From the NCBI GenBank assembly GCA_003224665.1, contig QHZM01000285.1, forward strand, positions 1 through 6,333: 6,333 bases of DNA, given 5' to 3'. Positions 1 through 5,856 of this stretch are shown in pieces (positions within the stretch are counted from its first letter, which is position 1; each line of letters starts with the position of its first letter). The notes under the pieces are model-generated. The model saw nothing but the letters and a program-made list of their open reading frames with translations, had not been told where the DNA came from and did not search any database. The DNA comes from Acidobacteriota bacterium (lineage in GTDB: Bacteria; Acidobacteriota; Terriglobia; UBA7540). Both the position numbers and the translations under genes were made by a program.

Positions 1-26
1 CCGGCCGCTCGACTTTCGCCCACACG

Positions 27-818
27 GTGCGCGTTTACCGCGAGTTTGCGCGCGTGGGCTTCGTGAATACGCTCGCTTACCGGCTCCGCTACTACACCGG
101 CATCGCTACCTACTTTATTTATGTCTCCGTTTATTATTTCATCTGGAAGGCCATCTATGCCCAGAGCCCGGACATCGAGGGATTCGACTTCCACCAGATG
201 CTCACCTACGTTGCGCTCGGCTGGATCCTGCGGTCGTTCTACTACAACAACATCGACCAGGAACTGGCCCAGCAGGTGATGGAAGGCAAACTCGCGATGG
301 ACTTGATCAAGCCCGTAAACGTTCAGATGATGTACGTCGCTCAGGCCCAGGGCGAGTCCCTCTTCCGCATCGCGATGTTGACCGCGCCGACGGCGGTCGT
401 CCTGATGCTGGTTTACCCGGTCCGGCGGCCGGCCAGCACGCTCCATTTCCTTGCCTTCCTCGCGAGCGCGGTGCTCAGTTTCTTGCTGGTCGCCGGCATC
501 AATTTTGCCGTCGGGACGTTCGCCATCCGCCTGAAATCGATCCTCGGGCTATTGAGGGCGAAATACTTTTTGCTGGAACTTTTCTCGGGGCTCCTGCTCC
601 CGATTTCTTTTTTTCCGGAAGCCTTCCAGAAAGCCCTCCAATTTCTGCCCTTTCAGTACATCAGTTACGTGCCCCTGCTGCTCTACCTGGGAAAGATCAA
701 AGGCATGGGAATTTTCAGAGCTCTTGGACTTCAGCTCTTCTGGGTGGCGGCGATGCTCGCGGTGGGCGACGCGCTCTGGAGATGGTCCAGCCGCAAGATC
801 ACGATTCAGGGTGGGTAG
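27..818 (+). CDS. ABC-2 type exporter permease subunit (COG4587-like)
   Basis: This is a polytopic inner-membrane protein of 263 residues, the size usual for ABC-2 permeases of the COG4587 kind. It is read as one of two membrane subunits of an ABC exporter; the substrate is unknown. About six hydrophobic segments are visible, near residues 24-42, 58-72, 112-132, 140-162, 178-200 and 230-250. The loop 'EGKLAMDLIKPVN' (residues 86-98) resembles the family's conserved cytoplasmic region after TM2. The GTG start at 27 has no clear ribosome binding site. The frame is open to the window edge with no other start codon, so the true start could lie upstream. The ATPase partner is expected upstream of the window. 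The partner permease lies at 1886-2677, unusually separated by an opposite-strand gene. Family assignment is from topology, motif and pairing; the transported substrate cannot be inferred. Confidence 0.82.
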   Translation: MRVYREFARVGFVNTLAYRLRYYTGIATYFIYVSVYYFIWKAIYAQSPDIEGFDFHQMLTYVALGWILRSFYYNNIDQELAQQVMEGKLAMDLIKPVNVQMMYVAQAQGESLFRIAMLTAPTAVVLMLVYPVRRPASTLHFLAFLASAVLSFLLVAGINFAVGTFAIRLKSILGLLRAKYFLLELFSGLLLPISFFPEAFQKALQFLPFQYISYVPLLLYLGKIKGMGIFRALGLQLFWVAAMLAVGDALWRWSSRKITIQGG

Positions 819-887
819 AAACCCCTTCGAGAGCGGAGGACAGAAAATGTGACGAGGCAGGAATCGCGCGATTGGCCGCGGCGGCTT

Positions 888-897
888 GCCACACGGG
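888..897 (+). repeat. 10-bp direct repeat, left copy (GCCACACGGG)
   Basis: GCCACACGGG occurs here, between the first permease gene and the end of the serpin-like gene, and again at 1803-1812 just beyond that gene's 5' end. The two copies are in the same orientation and bracket the gene that interrupts the permease pair. They could be a target-site duplication or a recombination scar. No transposase or terminal inverted repeat was found, so this is inference. Confidence 0.45.
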
Positions 898-912
898 GTG
901 CCGTGAGTTCCA

Positions 913-1782
913 TTACGCCAGGGTGCCGGGATTGCGCCAGTCGTCTTCGGTGATGTGGCCCACGAAGAGCGGTTTTGCGAGCCCTTGGCGTTCAAACCAG
1001 ATTAGGAACGGCCGGTCGATAACGTGTGGAGGCTTGACCGTAATGCTCCCCGCAGCGCCCTCAAGGACTTCAAAGGCCGCGCTTTCGGCTCGCGCACCGA
1101 ACTCATTCATCCTCAGTCTTGTGCGCTGGTACGCTTTCGCGATCCAAGAGGGTTGGCCGTGTATTTCGGTCGTTTCCATTCCGGCCAGCCAGTCAACGTC
1201 CACAAGGTGATCCAAGTCAACCATGGGAAAGATGAGACCCGAAAACTCATCGGTGTGGCGCTTGTTTCGGGACAATTCCTGCGCATTGGCAACGAGATCA
1301 AATCCCGCCGGAGGATCAGCGAGCATCGTCATATAGACCTCGTCGCCGGATTTGGTCTTGACACATGCCAGAGGGTTCTTATGCCCGGGCGCGCGAAAGA
1401 ACACGACGTGATCCGCCCAAATTTGAACGGCAGGAAATTCCCGCCGCCGGATTAAGCCGGTCTTTATCGTGTCCACTTCGCCTTTTTCAAACCACTCGAC
1501 AAGGAGATCCAGGACGCCGGCGGCGCCAAACGTTTGCGGGGGGAACGGAGGGATCTCCAACGGGAAACCACGCTGGGCCATGAATGCGCTAACTTCCGCC
1601 GCATCCCAGGAGACGCAGCTCTCAATTTCTGGGAGTTTCTCGCGACGGCTCTCTGCGAAGAACTCCTTGAGGAATCGTGCCTGCGTGTCGTTGACGGACT
1701 TCCACTGCCGGTCAGGACCCAGTATCTTCTCGGATTCAACCAGAGCGGAAACAAGGGGATATGCAACGACCGTGGTACTCAC
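913..1782 (-). CDS. Short serpin-like protein (serine protease inhibitor fold, N-terminally reduced)
   Basis: The C-terminal third reads as a serpin. 'RLRMNEFGARAESAAFEV' (about residues 222-239) matches the reactive-loop hinge pattern (NEEGTEAAAAT type). 'IDRPFLIWF' (255-263) matches the serpin signature, and 'LFVGHI' (272-277) matches the terminal strand usually read as FxGR. 'SGLIFPMVDLD' and 'DWLAGM' earlier also fit serpin strand and helix regions. The start chosen is GTG at 1782, because GGGAGG (1794-1789) lies six bases upstream; this gives 289 residues. A GTG at 1809 would add nine residues but lacks such a site. About 230 residues precede the hinge, roughly 90-110 fewer than in classical serpins, so the N-terminal helical part is shortened or diverged. 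There is no signal peptide, so it is probably cytoplasmic. Proline or small residues in the hinge do not all match inhibitory serpins (Glu occurs inside it), so protease inhibition is unproven. It is convergent with the first permease gene and divergent from the second. Confidence 0.68.
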   Translation of the reverse strand: MSTTVVAYPLVSALVESEKILGPDRQWKSVNDTQARFLKEFFAESRREKLPEIESCVSWDAAEVSAFMAQRGFPLEIPPFPPQTFGAAGVLDLLVEWFEKGEVDTIKTGLIRRREFPAVQIWADHVVFFRAPGHKNPLACVKTKSGDEVYMTMLADPPAGFDLVANAQELSRNKRHTDEFSGLIFPMVDLDHLVDVDWLAGMETTEIHGQPSWIAKAYQRTRLRMNEFGARAESAAFEVLEGAAGSITVKPPHVIDRPFLIWFERQGLAKPLFVGHITEDDWRNPGTLA

Positions 1783-1802
1783 GACCCACCTCCCATCTCC
1801 GG

Positions 1803-1812
1803 GCCACACGGG
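1803..1812 (+). repeat. 10-bp direct repeat, right copy (GCCACACGGG)
   Basis: This is the second copy of the repeat at 888-897. It lies upstream of the ribosome binding site of the serpin-like gene and before the second permease gene. The following bases (TT here, GT at the left copy) give 11 matches in 12. Confidence 0.45.
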
Positions 1813-1885
1813 TTAGGCTGATACTAGCACGGACTCGCCATCTGGTTATTTCGAGGAAGTGTAACACCCGGCAGCTTCTGGTGCT

Positions 1886-2677
1886 ATGAAAAGGCATCTT
1901 AGACTATTCCTGCTCTACTTCGTGCAGTACACAAAGGTCCGCTTGGCGTACAGGGCGGACTTCTTCATCGCCTTTTTCTCGTCCATGGGCGCGACCGTCC
2001 TGGGTTTTGGTTTCCTGCTGGTCCTCTTCACCAAAATCCCGCGGCTTGAGGACTGGTCGTTTTACGAAGTCCTTTTCCTTTACGGTTTCTCGCTGATCCC
2101 TCTGGGCCTTTTCAACGTCATCAGTTGGAACCTTTACGAGTTTGGCGACCTCTACATCATCCAGGGGCGGTTCGACCGCATCCTGCTGCGGCCCGTGGAC
2201 TCGCTCTTCCAGGTGCTGTTCGAGAAATTTCGGATCGAGTCGTTACAGGAGGTCGTGACCGGCGTGGCCGTCGTTGCGGTCTGCGTCCGCCGGCTGCATG
2301 TCGGGTGGGGGCCGGCCGATTACTTCTGGTTCGCGCTGATGGTCGTTTGCGGCTTCCTGATTTATATTTCGGTGTTCCTCATCCTGACTTCGGTCTCGTT
2401 CTGGTTCGAAGACCGCGTAGGGATTGTCCCGCCGGTCTTCAACATGCTCACCTTTGCCCGCTACCCGCTGACGATCTTCAACGTCTTCATTCAATTCCTG
2501 CTCAGTTGGATCATCCCGTTTGGGTTTGCGTCGTTCTATCCCACGACGCATTTCCTGCACCGGGAAATTTTCCGACCTTATTTCCACCTCGTGCCGGTTG
2601 TCGCCGCGACGTTTTTTCTGCTGGCCGTTCTGGTCTGGAACAAGGGCGTGGAAAACTACAGCAGCACGGGCTCGTGA
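1886..2677 (+). CDS. ABC-2 type exporter permease subunit (COG3694-like)
   Basis: This 263-residue integral membrane protein resembles the COG3694 partner of the COG4587 permease found at 27-818. Together they would form the membrane channel of an ABC exporter energised by a separate ATPase. Hydrophobic segments lie near residues 26-48, 60-80, 120-136, 146-170, 180-206 and 236-252. Recognisable family stretches are 'GRFDRILLRPVDSLFQVL' (94-111) and 'ARYPLTIF' followed by 'IIPFGFASFYPT' (209-220). ATG at 1886 gives the expected N-terminus, with positively charged residues ahead of TM1, but there is no strong ribosome binding site close to it; the nearest purine-rich run, GAGGAAG, is almost 30 bases upstream. 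Because an opposite-strand gene separates it from its partner, it must be expressed from its own promoter or by read-through. Substrate unknown. Confidence 0.82.
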   Translation: MKRHLRLFLLYFVQYTKVRLAYRADFFIAFFSSMGATVLGFGFLLVLFTKIPRLEDWSFYEVLFLYGFSLIPLGLFNVISWNLYEFGDLYIIQGRFDRILLRPVDSLFQVLFEKFRIESLQEVVTGVAVVAVCVRRLHVGWGPADYFWFALMVVCGFLIYISVFLILTSVSFWFEDRVGIVPPVFNMLTFARYPLTIFNVFIQFLLSWIIPFGFASFYPTTHFLHREIFRPYFHLVPVVAATFFLLAVLVWNKGVENYSSTGS

Positions 2678-2679
2678 GC

Positions 2680-2720
2680 CGGCCACGAGGGCCGCGCGGG
2701 CCTGCGCCTCGTCGCGGCCG
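2680..2720. terminator. Large GC hairpin between convergent genes (possible bidirectional terminator)
   Basis: The arms CGGCCACGAGG (2680-2690) and CCTCGT plus GGCCG (2707-2712 and 2716-2720) pair over 11 bp, with a three-base bulge on one side. It fills the 54-base gap between the stop codons of the second permease gene and the glycosyltransferase gene. The position suits a terminator for both strands, but there is no T-tract, so intrinsic termination is uncertain. Confidence 0.4.
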
Positions 2721-2731
2721 CAGTGCCGGAG

Positions 2732-3732
2732 TCACAACGCGAGCACTTCCTCATAGACCTGCAAAGTCCGCTCCGCGACGCGCCGCCAAGTGAACTCCCG
2801 CGCGCGCTCGAGCCCGCGCAGGGTCGCAGCCTTTCGCCAACTCGCGTCTTCGACCGCCCGCGCGACTTTCTCCGCGATGTCACGAGGGTCATGAGGGTCA
2901 ACGTACAGAGCCGCGTCTCCGCCCACTTCCGGGAGCGCAGAAACGCGCGACGCCACGACGGGCAACCCGTTCGCCATGGCCTCGAGGACCGGCAACCCAA
3001 ATCCTTCATCGAACGAAGGAAAGAGCAGCACGCTTGCCGCCTGATAGAGCGCCGTCAACCGCTCCGGCGGCACGTGGCCCAGAACCGCAACGCGCGAACC
3101 GAGCGCATCCTTGCGAATAAAATCGTGGATGGCCTCGCTCCCGTGACCGTCCCCGCCCGCGAGAACCAGCCGGTAGGACGGCGGCAGGAACTCGAGGGCC
3201 CGGAGCGCGTTCAGGATATTCTTGCGCGTCTGGAGCACGCCCACGTTCAGGAGAACCTCGCCACCTCTCCCTGCCAGGCGCCCCCGCTCCGCCGCTCGTT
3301 CCGACGGCGTCAAAACGCGCGCGGGTATTTCCACGCCCTCCGGGATGACGCGGATTTTCTCTCGCGACACGCCCGCGCGCTCGACAAGCTGCGAGGCCGT
3401 GTACTCCGAAGGAGTAATCACCCGTGCCGCCCGCTCGACGGCTTCCCTCAGCAAGGCTGAAAATTTCCGGCGGAATTCAGGCGTTGAGTAGTCGGCGTCC
3501 ATGAGAGGAAACACGTCGTGAACGGTGACGAGCTCTTTTTTGAATCGGAAAGCCGGCGAGCGGGCAAAAGGAAATCTCGCCAGCGGCTCAATCGAGACAT
3601 CCGGTAACAGACGAGGAAATGGTGCGGGCTCGGGACGACGGCGAGAAACTCAATGAGTTTCCGCGAATAGACCGCCATCCCCGACGGCTGCAGGTCCACA
3701 ACGTAGGTCGCATCAATCGCTATGGTGGCCAT
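2732..3732 (-). pseudogene. GT4-family glycosyltransferase, frameshifted and probably internally deleted
   Basis: This encodes a GT-B fold, retaining-type glycosyltransferase that would transfer a sugar from a nucleotide-sugar donor in the cytoplasm, probably for polysaccharide or glycan synthesis. The N-terminal piece starts at ATG 3732 with 'IAIDATYVVDLQPSGMAVYSRKL' features typical of the acceptor domain and 'FLVCYR' near residue 39. It runs out of frame to a stop at 3448. The -1 frame, open from 3649 to 2732, carries 'VTVHDVFPLMDADYSTPEF', 'ITPSEYTASQLV', 'IRVIPEG', the donor-site 'GVLQTRKN', and the EX7E motif in 'DEGFGLPVLEA'. Members usually have some 25-35 more residues between CYR and VTVHD, often with an LFH-type motif; that stretch is not visible. 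A frameshift plus deletion therefore seems likely, although an A_AAA_AAG heptamer at 3541-3535 could join the frames. It lies about 100 bases downstream of the response regulator gene on the same strand. Confidence 0.75.
3535..3541 (-). other. A_AAA_AAG slippery heptamer at the glycosyltransferase frame junction
   Basis: On the minus strand the zero frame reads TCA AAA AAG AGC, so the bases form A_AAA_AAG, the heptamer used for -1 frameshifting in E. coli dnaX and several insertion sequences. A -1 slip here continues as GAG CTC GTC ACC and enters the glycosyltransferase core ('ELVTVHDVFPL'). I see neither a strong Shine-Dalgarno-like stimulator upstream nor a convincing hairpin downstream. 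A one-base loss from an A7 tract would look the same. Confidence 0.4.
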
Positions 3733-3762
3733 CGAAACACGAACGAGGGCACCTGCGCGAAG

Positions 3763-3780
3763 CCGGCCGCAACGGGCCGG
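3763..3780. repeat. Small perfect hairpin upstream of the glycosyltransferase start
   Basis: CCGGCC (3763-3768) and GGCCGG (3775-3780) form a 6-bp perfect stem with a six-base loop. It lies in the roughly 100-base gap between the regulator stop codon and the glycosyltransferase ATG, about 30-50 bases before that ATG. There is no T-tract. It may be an mRNA structure or chance in GC-rich DNA. Confidence 0.3.
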
Positions 3781-3835
3781 GACTCCGGGCGCCTGACCTG
3801 TACTTTAAGCCAGAACGCGTCAACGGGCAGCTATG

Positions 3836-5203
3836 TTATGCGGGACCGCTGGAGTGAGAAGGCCCCTCGACGCCGTATTCCTTCAGCTTCCTGTAGATCG
3901 TCGTCTTCCCGATTCCGAGCAGCTTCGCGGCGCGGAGGCGGTCGCCGCCGGTAGCCTCAAGTGCCTCGAGGATGGCCCGGCGTTCGAGCTCGCGCAGCGT
4001 TGAGAGCTCGGCGCGGCCCGCCGTGCTCGCCTGAGGATTCAGGAGGCTCGAAGGGAGGTCCTTCACTTCGATTTGCGAACCGGCGCCCAGCGCGAGCGCG
4101 CGCTGGACACAGTTCTCGAGTTCGCGGACGTTGCCCGGCCAGTCGTAGGTCATCAGGCGCGTCATCGCCTCATACGAGACGCCGCGAGTCCGCCCTGCCG
4201 GCCCGCCGTGACGGTCGATGAAGTGGTGGACCAACAAGGCGATGTCGCTTCTCCGCTCACGCAGCGGCGCGACTTTGATGGAGACGACATTCAGGCGGAA
4301 GTAGAGGTCCTTGCGGAAGGCGCCGCGCTTGATAGCCGCAGCCACGTCTTGATTCGTCGCCGCGATGACCCTGGCGTCAAAGCGCATGCGCGCATTCGAG
4401 CCGATGGGCCTGATTTCGCGCTCCTGCAAGGCGCGCAGCAGCCGGGATTGGAGCTCGAGGGGGAGTTCGGCGATTTCGTCGAGGAACACCGAACCGTTGC
4501 CCGCCGTCGCAAGTAGTCCCTGCCGGCTTTCCGTGGCGCCTGTGAAGGCTCCTCTGAGGTGCCCGAACAGCTCGCTTTCGATCAAACTCGGCGTCAAGGC
4601 TCCGCAGTCCACAGGGACAAACGGCTGGTCGTGCCACGGGCTCTGGGCATGGATGGCGCGCGCGACGATTTCCTTTCCCGTCCCGCTTTCACCCAGAATC
4701 AGCACGGGATGGCGCTTTGCGGCAACCTTCGCGATCAGCCGATAGACGTGCTCCATTTTTTCGGAAGCTCCGACCAGGCTTCCGAAGCCGCGAGACGACT
4801 TGAGCTGTTCGCGCAACAGGCGGTTATCATCCGCCAGCCGCTGTCTTTCCTCAATCTGCCGGAAAATGTGTTTGATTTCATTGACGCGGAGGGGCCTCGA
4901 AACGCAGCCATACGCCCCGACTCGCAGGGCCTGGGCCGTCTGGTCCGTCGCCTCCGGCGCCTTCATCAGCACAACTTCGAGCGCGGGAAACTTCTGCTTG
5001 ATCGCCCTTACCAGTTTGAAGTCGTCAGCACTCGCGAGCCCGGAATTAATCAGGACCACTTCCACCTGGTCAGTACTCAGGACGTCGAGGGCGCGAGGCG
5101 CGGACTCAGCGACTTCGGTGTTATAGCCGAGGCCGTTCAGGACTTCCGCACAAGTCTCCCGCGCAGCCCTTTCGCTTTCGACGACCAACACCTTCCCCGC
5201 CAT
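3836..5203 (-). CDS. NtrC-family sigma-54-dependent response regulator with a degenerate receiver domain
   Basis: This 455-residue enhancer-binding transcription activator has a receiver domain (about 1-115), a coiled linker (116-138), an AAA+ sigma-54 interaction domain (about 142-370) and a Fis-type helix-turn-helix (about 402-444). AAA+ motifs are intact: Walker A GESGTGKE (171-178), the sigma-54-contacting GAFTGA loop (218-223), Walker B VFLDEI (239-244) and WPGNVREL (355-362). The receiver is unusual. The acidic pair is E9/S10, the phospho-acceptor Asp position is N53 ('VVLINSG'), the Thr/Ser position is K81, and the conserved Lys is R103 ('SRPL'). Normal His-Asp phosphorylation is therefore not expected, and another signal or constitutive activity is inferred. 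ATG 5203 was chosen because it begins exactly at the receiver's first strand and has GAGG just upstream; the longer frame to 5377 adds 58 residues without domain character. No sigma-54 target promoter was identified nearby. Confidence 0.93.
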   Translation of the reverse strand: MAGKVLVVESERAARETCAEVLNGLGYNTEVAESAPRALDVLSTDQVEVVLINSGLASADDFKLVRAIKQKFPALEVVLMKAPEATDQTAQALRVGAYGCVSRPLRVNEIKHIFRQIEERQRLADDNRLLREQLKSSRGFGSLVGASEKMEHVYRLIAKVAAKRHPVLILGESGTGKEIVARAIHAQSPWHDQPFVPVDCGALTPSLIESELFGHLRGAFTGATESRQGLLATAGNGSVFLDEIAELPLELQSRLLRALQEREIRPIGSNARMRFDARVIAATNQDVAAAIKRGAFRKDLYFRLNVVSIKVAPLRERRSDIALLVHHFIDRHGGPAGRTRGVSYEAMTRLMTYDWPGNVRELENCVQRALALGAGSQIEVKDLPSSLLNPQASTAGRAELSTLRELERRAILEALEATGGDRLRAAKLLGIGKTTIYRKLKEYGVEGPSHSSGPA

Positions 5204-5253
5204 TCGCCTCAAACAACCCTCTGAGCCTGAGTCTCGAACGCCCGAATGAGTCA

Positions 5254-5282
5254 ATCGTATATTAACCACAAGGGCATGGCAA
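5254..5282 (-). promoter_or_regulatory. Candidate sigma-70-type promoter for the response regulator gene
   Basis: On the minus strand, TTGCCA (5282-5277; five of six matches to TTGACA) is separated by 17 bp from TACGAT (5259-5254; four of six matches to TATAAT). Transcription would start near 5247, about 44 bases before the ATG at 5203. Assigned from sequence match and position only. Confidence 0.4.
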
Positions 5283-5387
5283 CCAGCCCAAGCTGGCGGG
5301 CGGCTTCGATTTCCCAGCAATTCATCAAACCACCCCCCTGAGGGCATCCCCACCTTGCCTCCAGAGCTATTGCTCACGCAACCCGCA

Positions 5388-5416
5388 TTGCAAACGGCCC
5401 ACGAGGGAGGTATGCT
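5388..5416 (+). promoter_or_regulatory. Candidate promoter for the DUF1059 gene
   Basis: TTGCAA (5388-5393) and TATGCT (5411-5416) are 17 bp apart, each with four of six consensus matches, and lie about 30 bases before the start codon. A short TTGC-TCAC-GCAA inverted repeat (5370-5381) lies just upstream of the -35 and could be a regulator site. The gene's ribosome binding site is GGAGG at 5435-5439, seven bases from the ATG. Confidence 0.38.
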
Positions 5417-5446
5417 CCGGTCTCACATTCCAGCGGAGGTTCTACC

Positions 5447-5650
5447 ATGGCGAGAAAAATTATCGATTGCAGGCTCTTTCCGAGCGAGAAGAAATGTACA
5501 CTTGCGATTTCCGGCACCGAAGCGGAGGTGCTCGACGCTGCGGTCCATCACGCAACCACCGTGCATGGACACGCGAACAGCCCTGAACTCCGCGAGCAGA
5601 TCCGCTCCATGCTCAAGGATGAACCCCAGACAAAAGCCGCCGCGGTCTGA
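5447..5650 (+). CDS. DUF1059 family small protein
   Basis: This 67-residue soluble protein matches the pattern of the DUF1059 family: an early Cys ('DCRLF', C8), a second Cys about ten residues later (C17), a 'TEAEVLDAAVHHA' helix, then 'HATTVHG' (residues 35-41) and a C-terminal 'SPELREQIRSMLKDE' helix. The length is typical of the family. The ATG at 5447 is well supported by GGAGG seven bases upstream. Its biochemical function is not established; the two Cys and the His residues would allow metal binding or redox chemistry, but that is inference. It is a monocistronic unit, with its own candidate promoter, divergent from the response regulator gene, and a strong terminator downstream. No signal peptide or membrane segment is present, so it is likely cytoplasmic. 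Confidence 0.85.
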   Translation: MARKIIDCRLFPSEKKCTLAISGTEAEVLDAAVHHATTVHGHANSPELREQIRSMLKDEPQTKAAAV

Positions 5651-5668
5651 TGCAAAGCGGGTGATCTT

Positions 5669-5720
5669 GACTCTCGGGGGGAAGCCCTGAAGGCCCAGAG
5701 TCGGTTTAACTCCGGGCTTC
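5669..5720 (+). other. Structured 3' untranslated region with overlapping alternative hairpins
   Basis: Two mutually exclusive pairings are visible downstream of the DUF1059 gene. One joins GACTCT (5669-5674) to AGAGTC (5697-5702), extended by GGG/CCC with one bulged base. The other joins GAAGCCC (5681-5687) to GGGCTTC (5714-5720), with a nested GAGT/ACTC (5698-5701 and 5709-5712). It could protect the mRNA 3' end, belong to a small RNA, or be coincidental. No riboswitch class is recognised. Confidence 0.35.
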
Positions 5721-5729
5721 TTCATTCTC

Positions 5730-5761
5730 GAGGCCATCCCCGCATGGCCTCTTTCTTTTTT
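5730..5761 (+). terminator. Rho-independent terminator after the DUF1059 gene
   Basis: A perfect 8-bp stem, GAGGCCAT (5730-5737) with ATGGCCTC (5744-5751), encloses a six-base loop CCCCGC and is followed directly by TTTCTTTTTT. This is a textbook intrinsic terminator for plus-strand transcription, about 80 bases after the DUF1059 stop codon. It separates that gene from the hydrolase gene that follows. Confidence 0.9.
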
Positions 5762-5773
5762 CATCTGGATAGG

Positions 5774-5803
5774 GCTTCCGACGGCGTATGATTTTCCGGA
5801 AGC
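5774..5803. promoter_or_regulatory. Inverted repeat enclosing a -10-like hexamer upstream of the hydrolase gene
   Basis: GCTTCCG (5774-5780) and CGGAAGC (5797-5803) form a perfect 7-bp inverted repeat with a 16-bp spacer. Within the spacer is TATGAT (5787-5792; five of six matches to TATAAT), although the hexamer at the -35 distance is poor. The layout would suit an operator over a promoter for the gene starting at 5857, about 60 bases downstream. Confidence 0.35.
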
Positions 5804-5856
5804 ATAAAACGTAGTTAATGCGTCTGAGTCTTTTGACCACACGGGGAGCGGACATT

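Noticed and set aside
862..873. Perfect 12-bp palindrome AATCGCGCGATT in the 819-912 gap
   Set aside because: It has no T-tract, no second copy and no promoter nearby, so it is not clearly distinguishable from chance or a simple restriction-type palindrome.
1783..1809. GTG at 1809 as the start of the serpin-like gene
   Set aside because: The added nine residues are encoded by the bases that contain the GGGAGG ribosome binding site for the GTG at 1782, which is the better-supported start.
2125..2793. Long plus-strand reading frame overlapping the second permease gene
   Set aside because: It is an Arg/Pro/Ala-rich shadow frame typical of GC-rich coding DNA; the permease frame has clear membrane topology and family motifs.
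3795..3823. TTGACG as a -35 box for the glycosyltransferase gene (minus strand)
   Set aside because: No acceptable -10 hexamer occurs 16-18 bp downstream; the best candidate has only three matches at 15 bp.
4559..5224. Plus-strand 221-codon reading frame opposite the response regulator
   Set aside because: It lies antisense to well-conserved AAA+ and receiver domains and shows no recognisable motif or ribosome binding site.
5317..5332. Possible sigma-54 -24/-12 promoter on the minus strand (TGGTTTGATGAATTGC)
   Set aside because: The GG and GC dinucleotides are 11 bases apart instead of 10, and the flanking match is weak; sigma-54 enzyme is strict about this spacing.
5204..5377. A 58-residue N-terminal extension of the response regulator
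   Set aside because: It is in frame but has no domain character, precedes a receiver that begins normally at the ATG at 5203, and overlaps a plausible promoter.
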